From an uncultured Alphaproteobacteria bacterium (GTDB lineage Bacteria; Pseudomonadota; Alphaproteobacteria; GCA-2731375), in NCBI GenBank assembly GCA_951812805.1, contig CATOSZ010000014.1, positions 62,001 through 126,000 on the forward strand: a stretch of DNA of 64,000 bases, read 5' to 3'. Position numbers and translations under genes: made by a program. Below are positions 39,859 to 49,183 of this stretch, one piece after another. Numbering within the stretch: the stretch's first letter is position 1; the number at the start of each line of letters is the position of its first letter. The notes under the pieces were generated by a model, which had not been told where the DNA came from, made no database searches, and worked only from the letters and a program-made list of their open reading frames with translations.

Positions 39859-41106
39859 TTACGGTGCCGCGTTGCGCCAGTAGTCAGCCGAAATCAGGTC
39901 TTTGCGGCCCTTGGCTTTCGCGAGAACTGAGGCGGTGGCGGCTGCCAACTGTTGATCCGTGGGACAACCATTCGCCGGATCGTACCCGTTGCCGAATGTC
40001 ATTTCGACAATCTCGGCGCCGGAATCTCTCGAGAACACGAAGCCGCTGTCATCAGGCAGCCAGCTCGGTTGCAGATCGTTCAGTTCCGCACGGTCACTGT
40101 CATCTAGGTGCTGGGTGACGTTCACGGCATCCATGGTGTCCCGTTCGATGCACCAGATATCCCAGTCGTCGTCGACCAATTGCAGGCTGAACAGGATCAT
40201 ATCCTCATTGGTCTTCGCCCAATCTGCTGAATCCGTGCGATGCACAGTTTCGGCGGGAAAGTCGGGATTCCCCCTCAGCAGGCTCGTCGGCCTACCGCTG
40301 CCATCGGCATTGTAGATTGCGTAGTCGCGAACCCATGTTGAAGGCTCGTCCGGGTTCGCAGAGATGTCCCGCGCAGCAACTACGATCTCGTCGCCCGAGG
40401 GTGACCAGCTCGGCTCGGTTTCACCGACGCCCGGGGTATTGGAGATGTTGACCGGCGTTCCCACAGCGACCGAACCGATGTCCGGCGCAGTAACGGTCAC
40501 GATGACGAGTTCTTCGGTGACCCTTCCGCCGGGAAGCGGGACGATGTTCTCGCGACCAAAATAGGCCAGTTTGTAGGTGTTGCCATCTTGGACCGGGCTG
40601 AATGCGGGTGTCGCCCAGGCGCCGCCAACGCGTACCAGGGAAATGGGCGTACTCCACTGGTTGGTGCCGACATCGAGAAGCTCGACAAGCCCGACACCAC
40701 CGCATCCGAGGATGTTGTCAGATGCGGACAAGGCGAGGAATTTTCCATCGGGCGACCACGACGGCGACGAGATAAAGCCGCCACCGGGACTGTCCAACAC
40801 CACGGTTTGGCTACTACCGTCCGCATCCATGACCATGAGCGGCATCTGGCCACTGGTAAAAAGACCGGAGTTGACGAATGCGATCGCAGGATTCGCGAGG
40901 CTCGTGTCACCACCACCGCCGCCGCCGCCGCCGCCAGTGTCGCAATGCTTGTGGTTTTCGTTGCCGTTATGCGGGCAATGGGCGCTTGCCGGGGCAGCTG
41001 CAAGCGCCAATACCGTCGCCAGAATAGTTGATGTGAGCGTGCTCCTCGCCGTGTTCAAGGCGTCCATGGCGGCAGTGGCTCGAATAGATAGGCTGCATGT
41101 CGTCAT
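39859..41106 (-). CDS. Secreted PD40/TolB-type beta-propeller protein
   Basis: A 415-residue exported protein. After a signal peptide (about residues 20–42, ending AAAPASA) comes a His- and Cys-containing patch (HCPHNGNENHKHCDT) and a run of nine glycines. The rest is built of PD40-like blades: SSPSWSPDGKFLALSASD, TEPSWSPSGDEIVVAARD, LQPSWLPDDSGFVFSRD. Such propellers bind proteins or sugars; no enzymatic motif is seen. The His/Cys patch could bind a metal. Upstream and downstream gaps are about 137 bp each, so it is probably monocistronic. Confidence 0.72.
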   Translation of the reverse strand: MTTCSLSIRATAAMDALNTARSTLTSTILATVLALAAAPASAHCPHNGNENHKHCDTGGGGGGGGGDTSLANPAIAFVNSGLFTSGQMPLMVMDADGSSQTVVLDSPGGGFISSPSWSPDGKFLALSASDNILGCGGVGLVELLDVGTNQWSTPISLVRVGGAWATPAFSPVQDGNTYKLAYFGRENIVPLPGGRVTEELVIVTVTAPDIGSVAVGTPVNISNTPGVGETEPSWSPSGDEIVVAARDISANPDEPSTWVRDYAIYNADGSGRPTSLLRGNPDFPAETVHRTDSADWAKTNEDMILFSLQLVDDDWDIWCIERDTMDAVNVTQHLDDSDRAELNDLQPSWLPDDSGFVFSRDSGAEIVEMTFGNGYDPANGCPTDQQLAAATASVLAKAKGRKDLISADYWRNAAP

Positions 41107-41244
41107 TGCACCCTCTCCGTAGCTGACGGATCAAATGCTTCATGGCGAATTTGGATAATGCCAATGGATAACTGGCCGGCAACAAAATACCCGCCCCGAG
41201 CTGTTGGCCACTGCATCTGCGATCAGTTCGCCCTGGAAGCGATA

Positions 41245-42336
41245 CTAGGGAAGCAGGCCGAGTCTACGCATGGGCGCATACCGATAGTCGACGATCTTGC
41301 GCAACGTTGGCTCTTTGAAACGATGGCGTTCGCCCTGAGCCAGCAAGGCCGCAATGCGTCGCGAGGTGATGTACTTGTCGCGGCCGCGGATCTCCCGCGC
41401 GTCTTCCAGCACCCGGTTGATCTCGCGTACCAGTCGGGTGTCGCGCGTGACCTCCACTTCGCGATCCGCCGTCGTGTCTTCCCCGGCGCGCCGCCGCATA
41501 ACTCCGGAAATACGAGCGGCTAGCACGTCTTCATCAAACGGCTTCGGCAGGTAATCTTCGGCACCCTCCTCGATGCAGCGGGCGAGGCCGGCGACGTCGT
41601 CGAAGCCGGAAACGATGATGACGGGGATATCGCGCCAGCGCTGCTCCGCCTTGATCCGGAGCAACACCTCGAAGCCGTTCAACACGGGCAGCATGAGGTC
41701 CAGCAGGACGACATCGATCGCTTCGGCGTCGAGCACGTCGAGCGCGCCGCGTCCATCGGCAGCGGTCCGCGTCTCGTGCCCCATGCGGTCGAGGAAGCGG
41801 ACCAGCAGCTGCCGCGCGCTTGCGTTGTCCTCCACGACGAGCACCGTCCCCGCTCGTGTCGGACCGGGGTCGGCACTCGGACGGGCGCCAAGGCTCAGGT
41901 TGAGGCGGTGCGCCATCGCACTGTTCAGATGATGCTCGACAATGCTGTCGAGCTGGGTAAAGAGCCGCCCGGCTTCGGCGATGATGAGTGCCAAATCGTC
42001 GGCGAAGGCGCCGTCCGCCCGTTCGACAAGCAACTCGGCATAGCCTTTGATGACAGTGAGAGGGGTCCGAATCTCGTGACAGAGGCGCCCTTCGGCTGTA
42101 CCGCCTTCCATCGTAGCGAGATACCCGTCGCCGGCGTCCGTGTCGAGCAGGCGGTCGATCAGGGCGAAGAGCTCCTGGCCGGCCTCGGCGATACGGTCGA
42201 GTTCAGGCAGGATATCGGTGCGTTGCGCTTGGCGGGCCTGCGATCTGAGGGCCCGGCCGTGGCTTCGAATGGCGTGCGCCGGCGCCAATAATTCGTGCCG
42301 CAGGCCAGCAAGACGAGCGTTGGTGGTTCTCAGCAT
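41245..42336 (-). CDS. Response regulator with two H-box segments, no kinase domain
   Basis: A 363-residue protein. Residues 1–65 and 78–140 each contain a histidine-kinase dimerisation-like helix with an H-box: LRHELLAPAHAI (H14) and LCHEIRTPLTVIKGYAELL (H87). No HATPase domain follows. A complete receiver domain (about 163–280) has the acidic pair in VLVVEDN, the phospho-acceptor D213 in LLDLMLP and K265 in YLPKPFD. The C-terminal 80 residues are charged and unknown. It overlaps the histidine-kinase gene by 7 bp, so the two form a unit. Confidence 0.8.
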   Translation of the reverse strand: MLRTTNARLAGLRHELLAPAHAIRSHGRALRSQARQAQRTDILPELDRIAEAGQELFALIDRLLDTDAGDGYLATMEGGTAEGRLCHEIRTPLTVIKGYAELLVERADGAFADDLALIIAEAGRLFTQLDSIVEHHLNSAMAHRLNLSLGARPSADPGPTRAGTVLVVEDNASARQLLVRFLDRMGHETRTAADGRGALDVLDAEAIDVVLLDLMLPVLNGFEVLLRIKAEQRWRDIPVIIVSGFDDVAGLARCIEEGAEDYLPKPFDEDVLAARISGVMRRRAGEDTTADREVEVTRDTRLVREINRVLEDAREIRGRDKYITSRRIAALLAQGERHRFKEPTLRKIVDYRYAPMRRLGLLP

Positions 42337-44336
42337 GGCGCGACGGTTTCCCTCCCGAGCGGCAAGCGGAGATGAAAGCTGGAGCCGACGCCGGGAGAGC
42401 TCTCAACATCGACCTCGCCGCCCAGCAGGTTCAAGAGGTTGCGGGTGATCGCAAGGCCGAGGCCGCTGCCGCCATGACGCCGCGTCGTGGATGAATCCGC
42501 TTGGGTAAAGGCGTCGAACACCCGTTCCATCTCATCCTCGCTCATGCCGATGCCGGTGTCGGAGACGGTGATTCTGACCCCTCTTGCATTCCCGTCGACC
42601 GGAACGGGTGCCAGACGCACCCGGATTTCACCATCGCGCGTGAACTTAGAGGCATTGGAGAGCAGGTTGAACAACGCTTGGCGTACTTTGAGCTCGTCAC
42701 TTCGAAATTCTCCGACCGCCTGGTCAACCTCGAGAATCAGTCGATTGCCGTTCTTGACGGCCAGAGGGCGGGCCGCCTCCGCAACGTCCTCGACGATGCC
42801 TGGGAGATTGAAGGCGTCGTGTCGCACCTCCATCTTGCCCGCCTCGATCCGTGAGAGATCCAGCACCCCGTCGACCAGCGATAGGAGGTGCTGTCCAGAC
42901 GCGCGAACGTGCTCCAGCGTCGGCTCGGCGGTCGTCTCCCCCGCCGCCTGGGCGCGCTCGAGCAGCAGTTCGGTGGAGCCGATGATGACGGTTAAGGGCG
43001 TTCGCAGCTCGTGGCTCATGTTGGCGAGAAAACGGCTCTTCGCCGTGCTCGCCTCCAGCGCTTCGTCGCGGGCTTGCGCCAGTTCGGCGGTTCGCTCGGC
43101 GACACGGGCTTCCAGCCCCTCGTTGGCAGCCCGGATTTCGGCCGCCTGGGAATCGGCCGCGCGTTTGAAGGCGGCCACCGAGCGGGCCATCGCGCCAATT
43201 TCATCGGCACGGCCGGTCTCCGGAACCTCGATGTCGCGCGCTCCCTCGGCAAGGGCCGTCATGTTGCCGGCGATACGGTCGAGCGGACGCACGATCCAGC
43301 CAAACACAATCCAGAGGGCGACAGCCGTGATAATTATGGCCAGTGCGAGAACCAGGGAAGCGAACATGATCTCTTGTCGACCGGCCGCGACGACGGCCTC
43401 AGCCCGTGCACGCGTTTCGAGGCCGATCAACTCGGCCAGCGACGACAGCGCGTGTAGGGCTTCGTCGCTTTTCGAGACCCAGTTGGCGGCGGTGGTTCCG
43501 TAGGGCGCTCCTTCCATGCCGGCGAGCACCACCGGATAGCGCAGTTGCCCGAAATCATGGAAGTAGCCGCGCCGGGCCGCCTCCACGGCGGCAACGACCG
43601 GGCTTTCCTCGCCGGCATCGCGGGTTACGTTCTCGACGGTTTCCCAGGTCCGCTGAAACTGCCCGCGCCAGCCGGCGAGCCGCTCGGCATCACCCAACAC
43701 CAGGAACGCCTCGGCGGCGATCGCGCGGGCGAGAAGTGCCTGTTCGCGTCGCGCGAACTCTGTCATTGCCATGGCGGCGTGCTTCAAGCGGCGGAGCCCC
43801 GCGAGCTCTATGCTTCGCGATTGGTTGCCAAAGCGCAGCCGGTCGGCAACGAGACGGTCGAGGTCGACCAGACGGGCGATGGTAGCTGGCCAGGCCCGAG
43901 CCACAATCCTGTCACGCTCTGTTGCGGGCTTGGCGAGCGCCTCGTCGACGGCGTCTCGCGTTCGCGCGAGGTGGGCGCCCGCCTCATCGAGCCGTGCGGC
44001 CAGAGTGTGCGCCTGATCGAATCGTTGGAGCGTAGCAAAAGCCGTGGCTCGCGCCCCATCCACGGCACGACGTGATGCGGCAATCGCCTTGTGCTCCCGC
44101 GCCCCGGCCGGCACCGCCCGGGCGAGCGCAATGCCCGTAACCAACCGCTCCGCCACGAGGGCGGCGTCAAGTACAGAGATGTGGTCCAGCGCGGCCTCCG
44201 TCGCCAAAATGGCCTCCGCCCCCGCCATCCGCTGCCGAGCACTCAGCCAGCGTTCTCCTGCAAGCAGCACAACGACAAGTGCGCCGGCGATGCCGATCGA
44301 CAGCAGTACATTTCGAACGCTCATATACCGACGCAT
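42330..44336 (-). CDS. Membrane sensor histidine kinase
   Basis: A 668-residue kinase. TM1 is about residues 9–27 and TM2 about 338–360, flanking a long, mostly helical periplasmic sensor of about 310 residues. A HAMP domain follows (WIVRPLDRIAGNMTALAEG), then a coiled coil, the H-box ANMSHELRTPLTVIIGSTELL, and the ATPase N, G1, F and G2 boxes (NLLSNASKF, DTGIGMS, FDAFTQAD, GGSGLGLAI). No receiver domain is attached; the overlapping downstream gene supplies one. The ATG at 44336 has AAGGA 6 nt before it. Confidence 0.92.
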   Translation of the reverse strand: MRRYMSVRNVLLSIGIAGALVVVLLAGERWLSARQRMAGAEAILATEAALDHISVLDAALVAERLVTGIALARAVPAGAREHKAIAASRRAVDGARATAFATLQRFDQAHTLAARLDEAGAHLARTRDAVDEALAKPATERDRIVARAWPATIARLVDLDRLVADRLRFGNQSRSIELAGLRRLKHAAMAMTEFARREQALLARAIAAEAFLVLGDAERLAGWRGQFQRTWETVENVTRDAGEESPVVAAVEAARRGYFHDFGQLRYPVVLAGMEGAPYGTTAANWVSKSDEALHALSSLAELIGLETRARAEAVVAAGRQEIMFASLVLALAIIITAVALWIVFGWIVRPLDRIAGNMTALAEGARDIEVPETGRADEIGAMARSVAAFKRAADSQAAEIRAANEGLEARVAERTAELAQARDEALEASTAKSRFLANMSHELRTPLTVIIGSTELLLERAQAAGETTAEPTLEHVRASGQHLLSLVDGVLDLSRIEAGKMEVRHDAFNLPGIVEDVAEAARPLAVKNGNRLILEVDQAVGEFRSDELKVRQALFNLLSNASKFTRDGEIRVRLAPVPVDGNARGVRITVSDTGIGMSEDEMERVFDAFTQADSSTTRRHGGSGLGLAITRNLLNLLGGEVDVESSPGVGSSFHLRLPLGRETVAPC

Positions 44337-44356
44337 GAGATTCCTTCCCCGTACAC

Positions 44357-44377
44357 ACCATCGCTGAGGCCGATGGT
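44357..44377. other. Perfect 7-bp-stem hairpin in the kinase leader
   Basis: ACCATCG-CTGAGGC-CGATGGT is a perfect 7+7 inverted repeat in the 129-bp gap between the secreted protein stop (44466) and the kinase ATG (44336), ending about 20 bp before that ATG. It could be an operator, a weak terminator without a T-run, or a leader structure. There is no further evidence. Confidence 0.25.
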
Positions 44378-44465
44378 TTCAATACACACGCCTGCCGGCG
44401 AGGCGGGCAAGCACAGCCCTGTGGGAAACAGCACAAACATTCCCGATAGCGATCTAACTCCGCAG

Positions 44466-46427
44466 TTACTCGGATAGCCGTTCAAACCTAATCGTCATGT
44501 CATAAATGCCCTCCCAGCCACTATGACCGTAAGTTTCAGTATCAATGTTCACGACACCCTCGTTTATCGAGCCTCGCCCTTTGAATTTACGTGGGTAAGA
44601 CCAGACAGATTCGCTACCAGATCTTTCGATCAAGCCGTCGAAGATCAACTCGGATCCGATGACTTGGCCATCAAGCCAATACTCGCTACCTCGACCTTCC
44701 AGATGAACGTCGAACCTGCCATCGAAGATGTCGAACTCGTAGACGGACGTCCCGCTGGTTTGTGAAAAAGAGGTACGCATGGTCGAAGTGAAACGCCAAC
44801 GGCCGTCGTACGGACGAGTTGAGCGGGTTATCGCCGATGCCTCGATTGCCAAGCCCGGTCGTATCGTCGCCAATACCCTGACCTTCGCGGGCAGTTGTGG
44901 CGCCTCGGCCCGGGTCACCACGGCCAGGGCGCCCGGCTCGCGGGCGACGCGGCGGATGACGGCGTCGGTCGTCTCAATCTCCGGTGGCGCTCGGATTGCC
45001 GCCATCCGGGTCCGATATTGCTGGGCGCTCATGTCCAGGACGATCGCGCAGAATTCAGCGAAGCCCGCATTGTCAGCGGCGCGCGCGATGGGCATCGCGA
45101 GACTGCCATCGGGCCAGGACATCGCCTCGCCGAGGTACATCTTGCGGGCAAGTTCCAGCCTCGCCGCATCGGAGCCGGAATAGTCGTTATTGGCATTCAT
45201 GATCAATAGGATCTCTTGAACCCCTTCTAGACCCGGTGGATTCAACCAGACGATTTCGTTGCCTTCGTGGTGACCAGATATTGTTAAATCGATATCCGTA
45301 CCCGAGATGAAGACACGCACCTTAGATAACCACCCACCTTTGATATCCCCGTCATCAATGTGAAGATCGATCTCAACTTCTCGATTTTTGCCGCGCTGTC
45401 CAAGAAAGCGCATGGATCGGATATTGATCGCGCCATCGCTGGTCACATTACCTAGGTGGGTGTACGGATTCAGGGACGCAATCAGGCGTTCGCGATGTGG
45501 ATAGGCGAGAAAGGCGGCAAGCAGCGCCAGCTCTGAAATCGTTTTGATTGTCGGCCTTACACTCTGACTTGCGCTGCTTTTGTGATCTACGTCTTTTGTA
45601 CTCGCACTGTTCCATTTGACTCCGGCCGCGCTCGAGTGCCCAACGATACGCCATTTGCGTTCACGCCACTCGAAATCAATGACGGAATCCGATTCATATA
45701 GGCCGCCATTCCAGGAGTTCATGAGGGCGACACGCACGAGTGCCTTGCCGCGCGTACCCTCTTCTTTCAGGATAATTATTTTTACAACGTCTACAACGCT
45801 AGTGTAGTGGTTATTGGTAGTTCTATTCATGGGAAATAGTTCATGGCTAACCATGTAGTTTTTCGCGGAATTGATGAACAACTTCTTACCTGGTCCAATA
45901 AGATACTGCCTCAGACTCCAATCTATGTTCCGCCGAATCGTTTCATTTTCACGCTGCGGTGACACGGCAGTCCTACGCTCGATATCTGCCTTTACATGAT
46001 CTCCAGCCTCGTGCGCCAGGATCTGTATTCGTTCGGCACCGGCCTCGACCTCCAAGGCGGCCCAGTTCTCTATACCGACATAGAAATTGTTTGTGGTATC
46101 TCCCCAGAGCACTTTGCCGATGAGGCGGAAGCGGCCGGCAGACCGCGGCTGAATATCGTGCGTTTCGAACCCGCGGATAAACTTGTGAGATTTGTCACCA
46201 GTGGGCTCGGGGAAGGCGCCGGTACGGAAGTTGTAGATGTTCAGGTGGTCGATGAAGTCCATCATCTCCCGATCCAGCCGAAGGTATAGTTCCTCGACTG
46301 CACTATCCGTCGCGGCTTGGGCGACGACGGGTGAGCTGCCCACCACCCCCGTGGCTGACCCAGCGAAAAGCCAAGGCACCGCGAGCAGTACCGCCAGGAC
46401 CTGGCCAAGGCGGGGCCAACGTCGCAT
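44466..46427 (-). CDS. Large secreted protein of unknown function
   Basis: A 653-residue protein with a signal peptide (MRRWPRLGQVLAVLLAVPWLFAG, cleavage near VAQAA). I recognise no domain. The N-terminal part includes EELYLRLDREMMDFIDHLNI; the C-terminal 120 residues read as beta-rich (YEFDIFDGRFDVHLEGRG, SELIFDGLIERSGSESVWSY). A short hydrophobic stretch (ELALLAAFLAYPH) lies in the middle. The middle of the gene is visibly richer in A and T than its neighbours, suggesting acquisition. The ATG at 46427 follows the receiver-gene stop by 1 nt (TAGAATG), so it is coupled to that receiver. Confidence 0.68.
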   Translation of the reverse strand: MRRWPRLGQVLAVLLAVPWLFAGSATGVVGSSPVVAQAATDSAVEELYLRLDREMMDFIDHLNIYNFRTGAFPEPTGDKSHKFIRGFETHDIQPRSAGRFRLIGKVLWGDTTNNFYVGIENWAALEVEAGAERIQILAHEAGDHVKADIERRTAVSPQRENETIRRNIDWSLRQYLIGPGKKLFINSAKNYMVSHELFPMNRTTNNHYTSVVDVVKIIILKEEGTRGKALVRVALMNSWNGGLYESDSVIDFEWRERKWRIVGHSSAAGVKWNSASTKDVDHKSSASQSVRPTIKTISELALLAAFLAYPHRERLIASLNPYTHLGNVTSDGAINIRSMRFLGQRGKNREVEIDLHIDDGDIKGGWLSKVRVFISGTDIDLTISGHHEGNEIVWLNPPGLEGVQEILLIMNANNDYSGSDAARLELARKMYLGEAMSWPDGSLAMPIARAADNAGFAEFCAIVLDMSAQQYRTRMAAIRAPPEIETTDAVIRRVAREPGALAVVTRAEAPQLPAKVRVLATIRPGLAIEASAITRSTRPYDGRWRFTSTMRTSFSQTSGTSVYEFDIFDGRFDVHLEGRGSEYWLDGQVIGSELIFDGLIERSGSESVWSYPRKFKGRGSINEGVVNIDTETYGHSGWEGIYDMTIRFERLSE

Positions 46428-46428
46428 T

Positions 46429-46797
46429 CTAACGTCCGCCCACCAGTCGCGCGATCTTCTCGTCGAGGCGAGCGAAGTCCACGGGTTTCGTCTCATAGTC
46501 ATCGCAACCGGCCGCCAACGCCTTGTCGCGGTCGCAGCTCATCGCATGCGCCGTCAGAGCCAGAACCGGGATCTCGCGGGTATCCGCCGCCGCCTTGAGC
46601 AGCCCTACCGCCTCCCAGCCGTCCACCTCGGGCAAGCTCATATCCAGAATGACCACGTCCGGTGCGGCAGATCGGGTTCGATCAACGACGCCGATTGCGT
46701 TATCGAACGCCACGACCTCGTGGCCGCGCAAAGATAGCCGTTCCACGATCATCTCGCGGATCACTTCATGATCCTCAATGAAGAGAATTCTTGCCAC
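46429..46797 (-). CDS. Single-domain response regulator (CheY-like receiver)
   Basis: A 122-residue receiver with no output domain. It begins VARILFIEDHEVIREMIVER, with the phospho-acceptor D52 in ILDMSLPEVDG, T/S at LALTAHAM and K104 in YETKPVD. The start is a GTG at 46797; frames further upstream lack similarity. The secreted protein gene starts 1 nt after its stop. Its partner kinase is probably the membrane kinase ending at 42330, or the double-H-box protein, but this is inferred from position. Confidence 0.86.
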   Translation of the reverse strand: MARILFIEDHEVIREMIVERLSLRGHEVVAFDNAIGVVDRTRSAAPDVVILDMSLPEVDGWEAVGLLKAAADTREIPVLALTAHAMSCDRDKALAAGCDDYETKPVDFARLDEKIARLVGGR

Positions 46798-47299
46798 GTC
46801 CAGCCTATCGTCAGTTTGCTGCTCTCTATGGAAAATGGATATTTTGGATATTTCAAGCCATAAGCTGCAAGGGTGAGGTATCGTCCATTCGAACCCCGCA
46901 GGGTCATACCGCCCAACCTGGCAAAAGCCCGCAGTCAACCAACATTGATGCGTGCCGATGCGTTCACGGATACCTTGATCGCGGTGGTCAAAGAAATCGA
47001 TGTCGAGATGGGCCGGTTCCAAGCATAGGTTCTCGGACAATGTGCGGGTGACACGTATCGTAGCGTGGCACGATCACAGGAAACTTGCCGACATCGCGAT
47101 TTCCAGCCGTGGGTCATATGTTCACTTGTTATATTATTTATTTAATGTTTTTTGTCGAACTCATCCGGACATAATCCTGGCGAAAGCGGATGTTGGGTTG
47201 GGTGACTTCGGAAGCGTGGGAAACCTGCTGCGATCAGAAGTGGCTTGGGTGCGAGCTTTGCACCATCGAAGCTGTGACCGGAACCAAACGCCACATGCC
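46798..47299. other. Intergenic stretch, 502 bp
   Basis: No gene is supported. The short frames are shadows or broken. There is an AT-rich patch at about 47117–47153 (TATATTATTTATTTAATG), which may hold the promoter of the receiver and secreted-protein unit, though no clean -35/-10 pair is seen. The rest has no repeats I could find and may be decayed coding DNA. Confidence 0.35.
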
Positions 47300-48991
47300 C
47301 TATTCGGGTAGCCCGGCCGCGTGCCATCCCGCGGCGATGTGCGCCCAGTCGCCGTCCCGCTTCAACGGCCAGATCCGCATTTCCGACAGGGTGAAGTCGG
47401 CGTGCCGCGTGATCAGGCGATCCGCGCACTGCCGTACCACGTCGTCGTTTCCGGCATGCGCCGCCGCGCTGATCATCAGCAACAGGTTCCGCGGCACGTC
47501 CTCTATTCTCTGGTTCACCATCTGGCCCCAGACCAGGACCTCCTCGTGGCGGCGCGAGAGCAACAGGCCGAGCATCAAATACGCGGCGTTCTGCGAAAAC
47601 AGCCGCAGGCCTTTCAGCGGTTCGATCGCCTTCAGGGCGATGTCCGTGCCCTCCGCGATCCGGCCGCCGTAAATCAGGGCCGCGGCATGGGCCATCTGGC
47701 CTTGCGCATAATGCGGGGCGATCGTCATCAGCTGTTCGGCGGTGAACAGCGCACCGGTCGGGTCTTCGCCGAGTTCCAGCAGCGCTAGCGCTAGCATGGC
47801 GTGCGCGAAGTCGCTGCGTGGATTGAGGCGCACCGCCTTGCGCAGATAGGCGATCGCCTGTTCGCGGTCCGCCGCGGTCGGCGCTCGCCAGCCGCAGTTC
47901 GGCTCGATCGTGCAGGCCATCCCCGCCATGGCGAGCGCGCTGGCGTCGTCGGGATCGCGGGCCAGCACGGTTTCGAGTGAGCGGCGGGCGTCCAGCCATT
48001 CCTCGTATTTCAGGTCCGACAGCAGGCCGCCGGCCCGGACCCGGATGCGTTTGCTTTCCTGTTCGTCCGCCGGCAGGTCGGCATTTTCCAGGGCGGAGGC
48101 TTCGTAATTGAAGGCGGCGAACCGGAGCGACGTGCACATGCGCAGCGCCAAATCGTCTTCGGCCTCGAACAGATCGGCGATGACGCCGTCGAACCGTTCG
48201 GACTTGATCAGCTTGGAATCGTTCCGGTCGACCAGGCGAATGACGGCGCGGTAGCGCGCGCCGACCGCCTGCAGGGAGCCTTCCACCAACATGTCGGCGT
48301 GTTCCGTCTCGGTGACGAGCGCCATGCCGGCCTGGTTGGCGAGGGCGGCGCGGATCGCCTCGTTGACGCCGTCGCACAACAGCCGCGCGTCATCGTCACC
48401 GGCCTTCATGTCGAGGCCCTCGAAACCGAGATTGATGCTTCGTGGTCGGGCGGTGGCAGCCGCGGCCGCGGTCCCGTCGTCGCCGTCGGGCGCCGCCGGG
48501 ACGTCGTTCCAGGAGAACGCGGTGACGTCGCGTTCGATGTTCTTCAACTTCAACGGCGTCGTCTTGTGGAAAGCGACGGCGACCTGCCCGTCCAGACTGT
48601 GGTGCACGACGTCGGAGATCAGAATACCGCCCGGCGCGGCGGCGGCCTGCAGGCGTGCGGCGACGTTCACGCCATCGCCGAACAGGTCCTCGTCCTCCCG
48701 CACCACGTCGCCGAGATGCACGCCCATGCGCAATTGCAATTCAGGGGTCTCGGTCAGGCCCTCCTGCACGGCGATGCCGCATTGCACGGCATCGGTGACA
48801 CTGGCGAAGGAGACGATCCAGCCGTCGCCCATGTTCTCGACGATCTCGCCGCCGTGTCGGGTCACACAGGGGGTGAACAGCCCGCTGCGCAGTTTTCGCA
48901 GGGCGGCGAGCGTCGCGGCCTGGTCCGCCCCCATCAGCTTGGAATAGCCCACGACATCGGCGGCGAGGATGGCTGTGAGCCTACGTTCCAC
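47300..48991 (-). CDS. Class III cyclase with degenerate TolB-like and TPR region
   Basis: A 563-residue protein. The cyclase homology domain shows AAILAADVVGYSKLMG, ENMGDGWIVSF and GDGVNVAARLQA, so both metal aspartates and the Asn/Arg pair are kept. The residue three before GD is Glu, as in many guanylate cyclases, instead of Lys. The next domain is related to the TolB-like domain of the protein at 36411–38189 but has lost the SIAVLPF signature (here RSINLGFEGLD). TPR-like helices follow (AIAYLRKAVRLNPRSDFAHAM). It is likely cytosolic. Confidence 0.83.
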   Translation of the reverse strand: MERRLTAILAADVVGYSKLMGADQAATLAALRKLRSGLFTPCVTRHGGEIVENMGDGWIVSFASVTDAVQCGIAVQEGLTETPELQLRMGVHLGDVVREDEDLFGDGVNVAARLQAAAAPGGILISDVVHHSLDGQVAVAFHKTTPLKLKNIERDVTAFSWNDVPAAPDGDDGTAAAAATARPRSINLGFEGLDMKAGDDDARLLCDGVNEAIRAALANQAGMALVTETEHADMLVEGSLQAVGARYRAVIRLVDRNDSKLIKSERFDGVIADLFEAEDDLALRMCTSLRFAAFNYEASALENADLPADEQESKRIRVRAGGLLSDLKYEEWLDARRSLETVLARDPDDASALAMAGMACTIEPNCGWRAPTAADREQAIAYLRKAVRLNPRSDFAHAMLALALLELGEDPTGALFTAEQLMTIAPHYAQGQMAHAAALIYGGRIAEGTDIALKAIEPLKGLRLFSQNAAYLMLGLLLSRRHEEVLVWGQMVNQRIEDVPRNLLLMISAAAHAGNDDVVRQCADRLITRHADFTLSEMRIWPLKRDGDWAHIAAGWHAAGLPE

Positions 48992-49183
48992 GGTTGGTCT
49001 TCCTTTGCCGGCAGGCGGGTGAATCGAGCGTTGTTATAAGGGAATTCGGTGCATGTCGCCCATCCGACGACTGACAAATCGGTGAAGAGAGCGGCCGGGC
49101 GCCGGCGGGCGGCGCGAATATGCTAGCGTGCTGCGGGCCGTCGGGCCTGCGCGCAACAGCCAAACCTCGGAGTGAAACCGCCC

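Noticed and set aside
46798..47299. A possible decayed gene between the receiver gene and the third cyclase
   Set aside because: No frame shows a recognisable motif and the frames are short and broken; it is left as intergenic.
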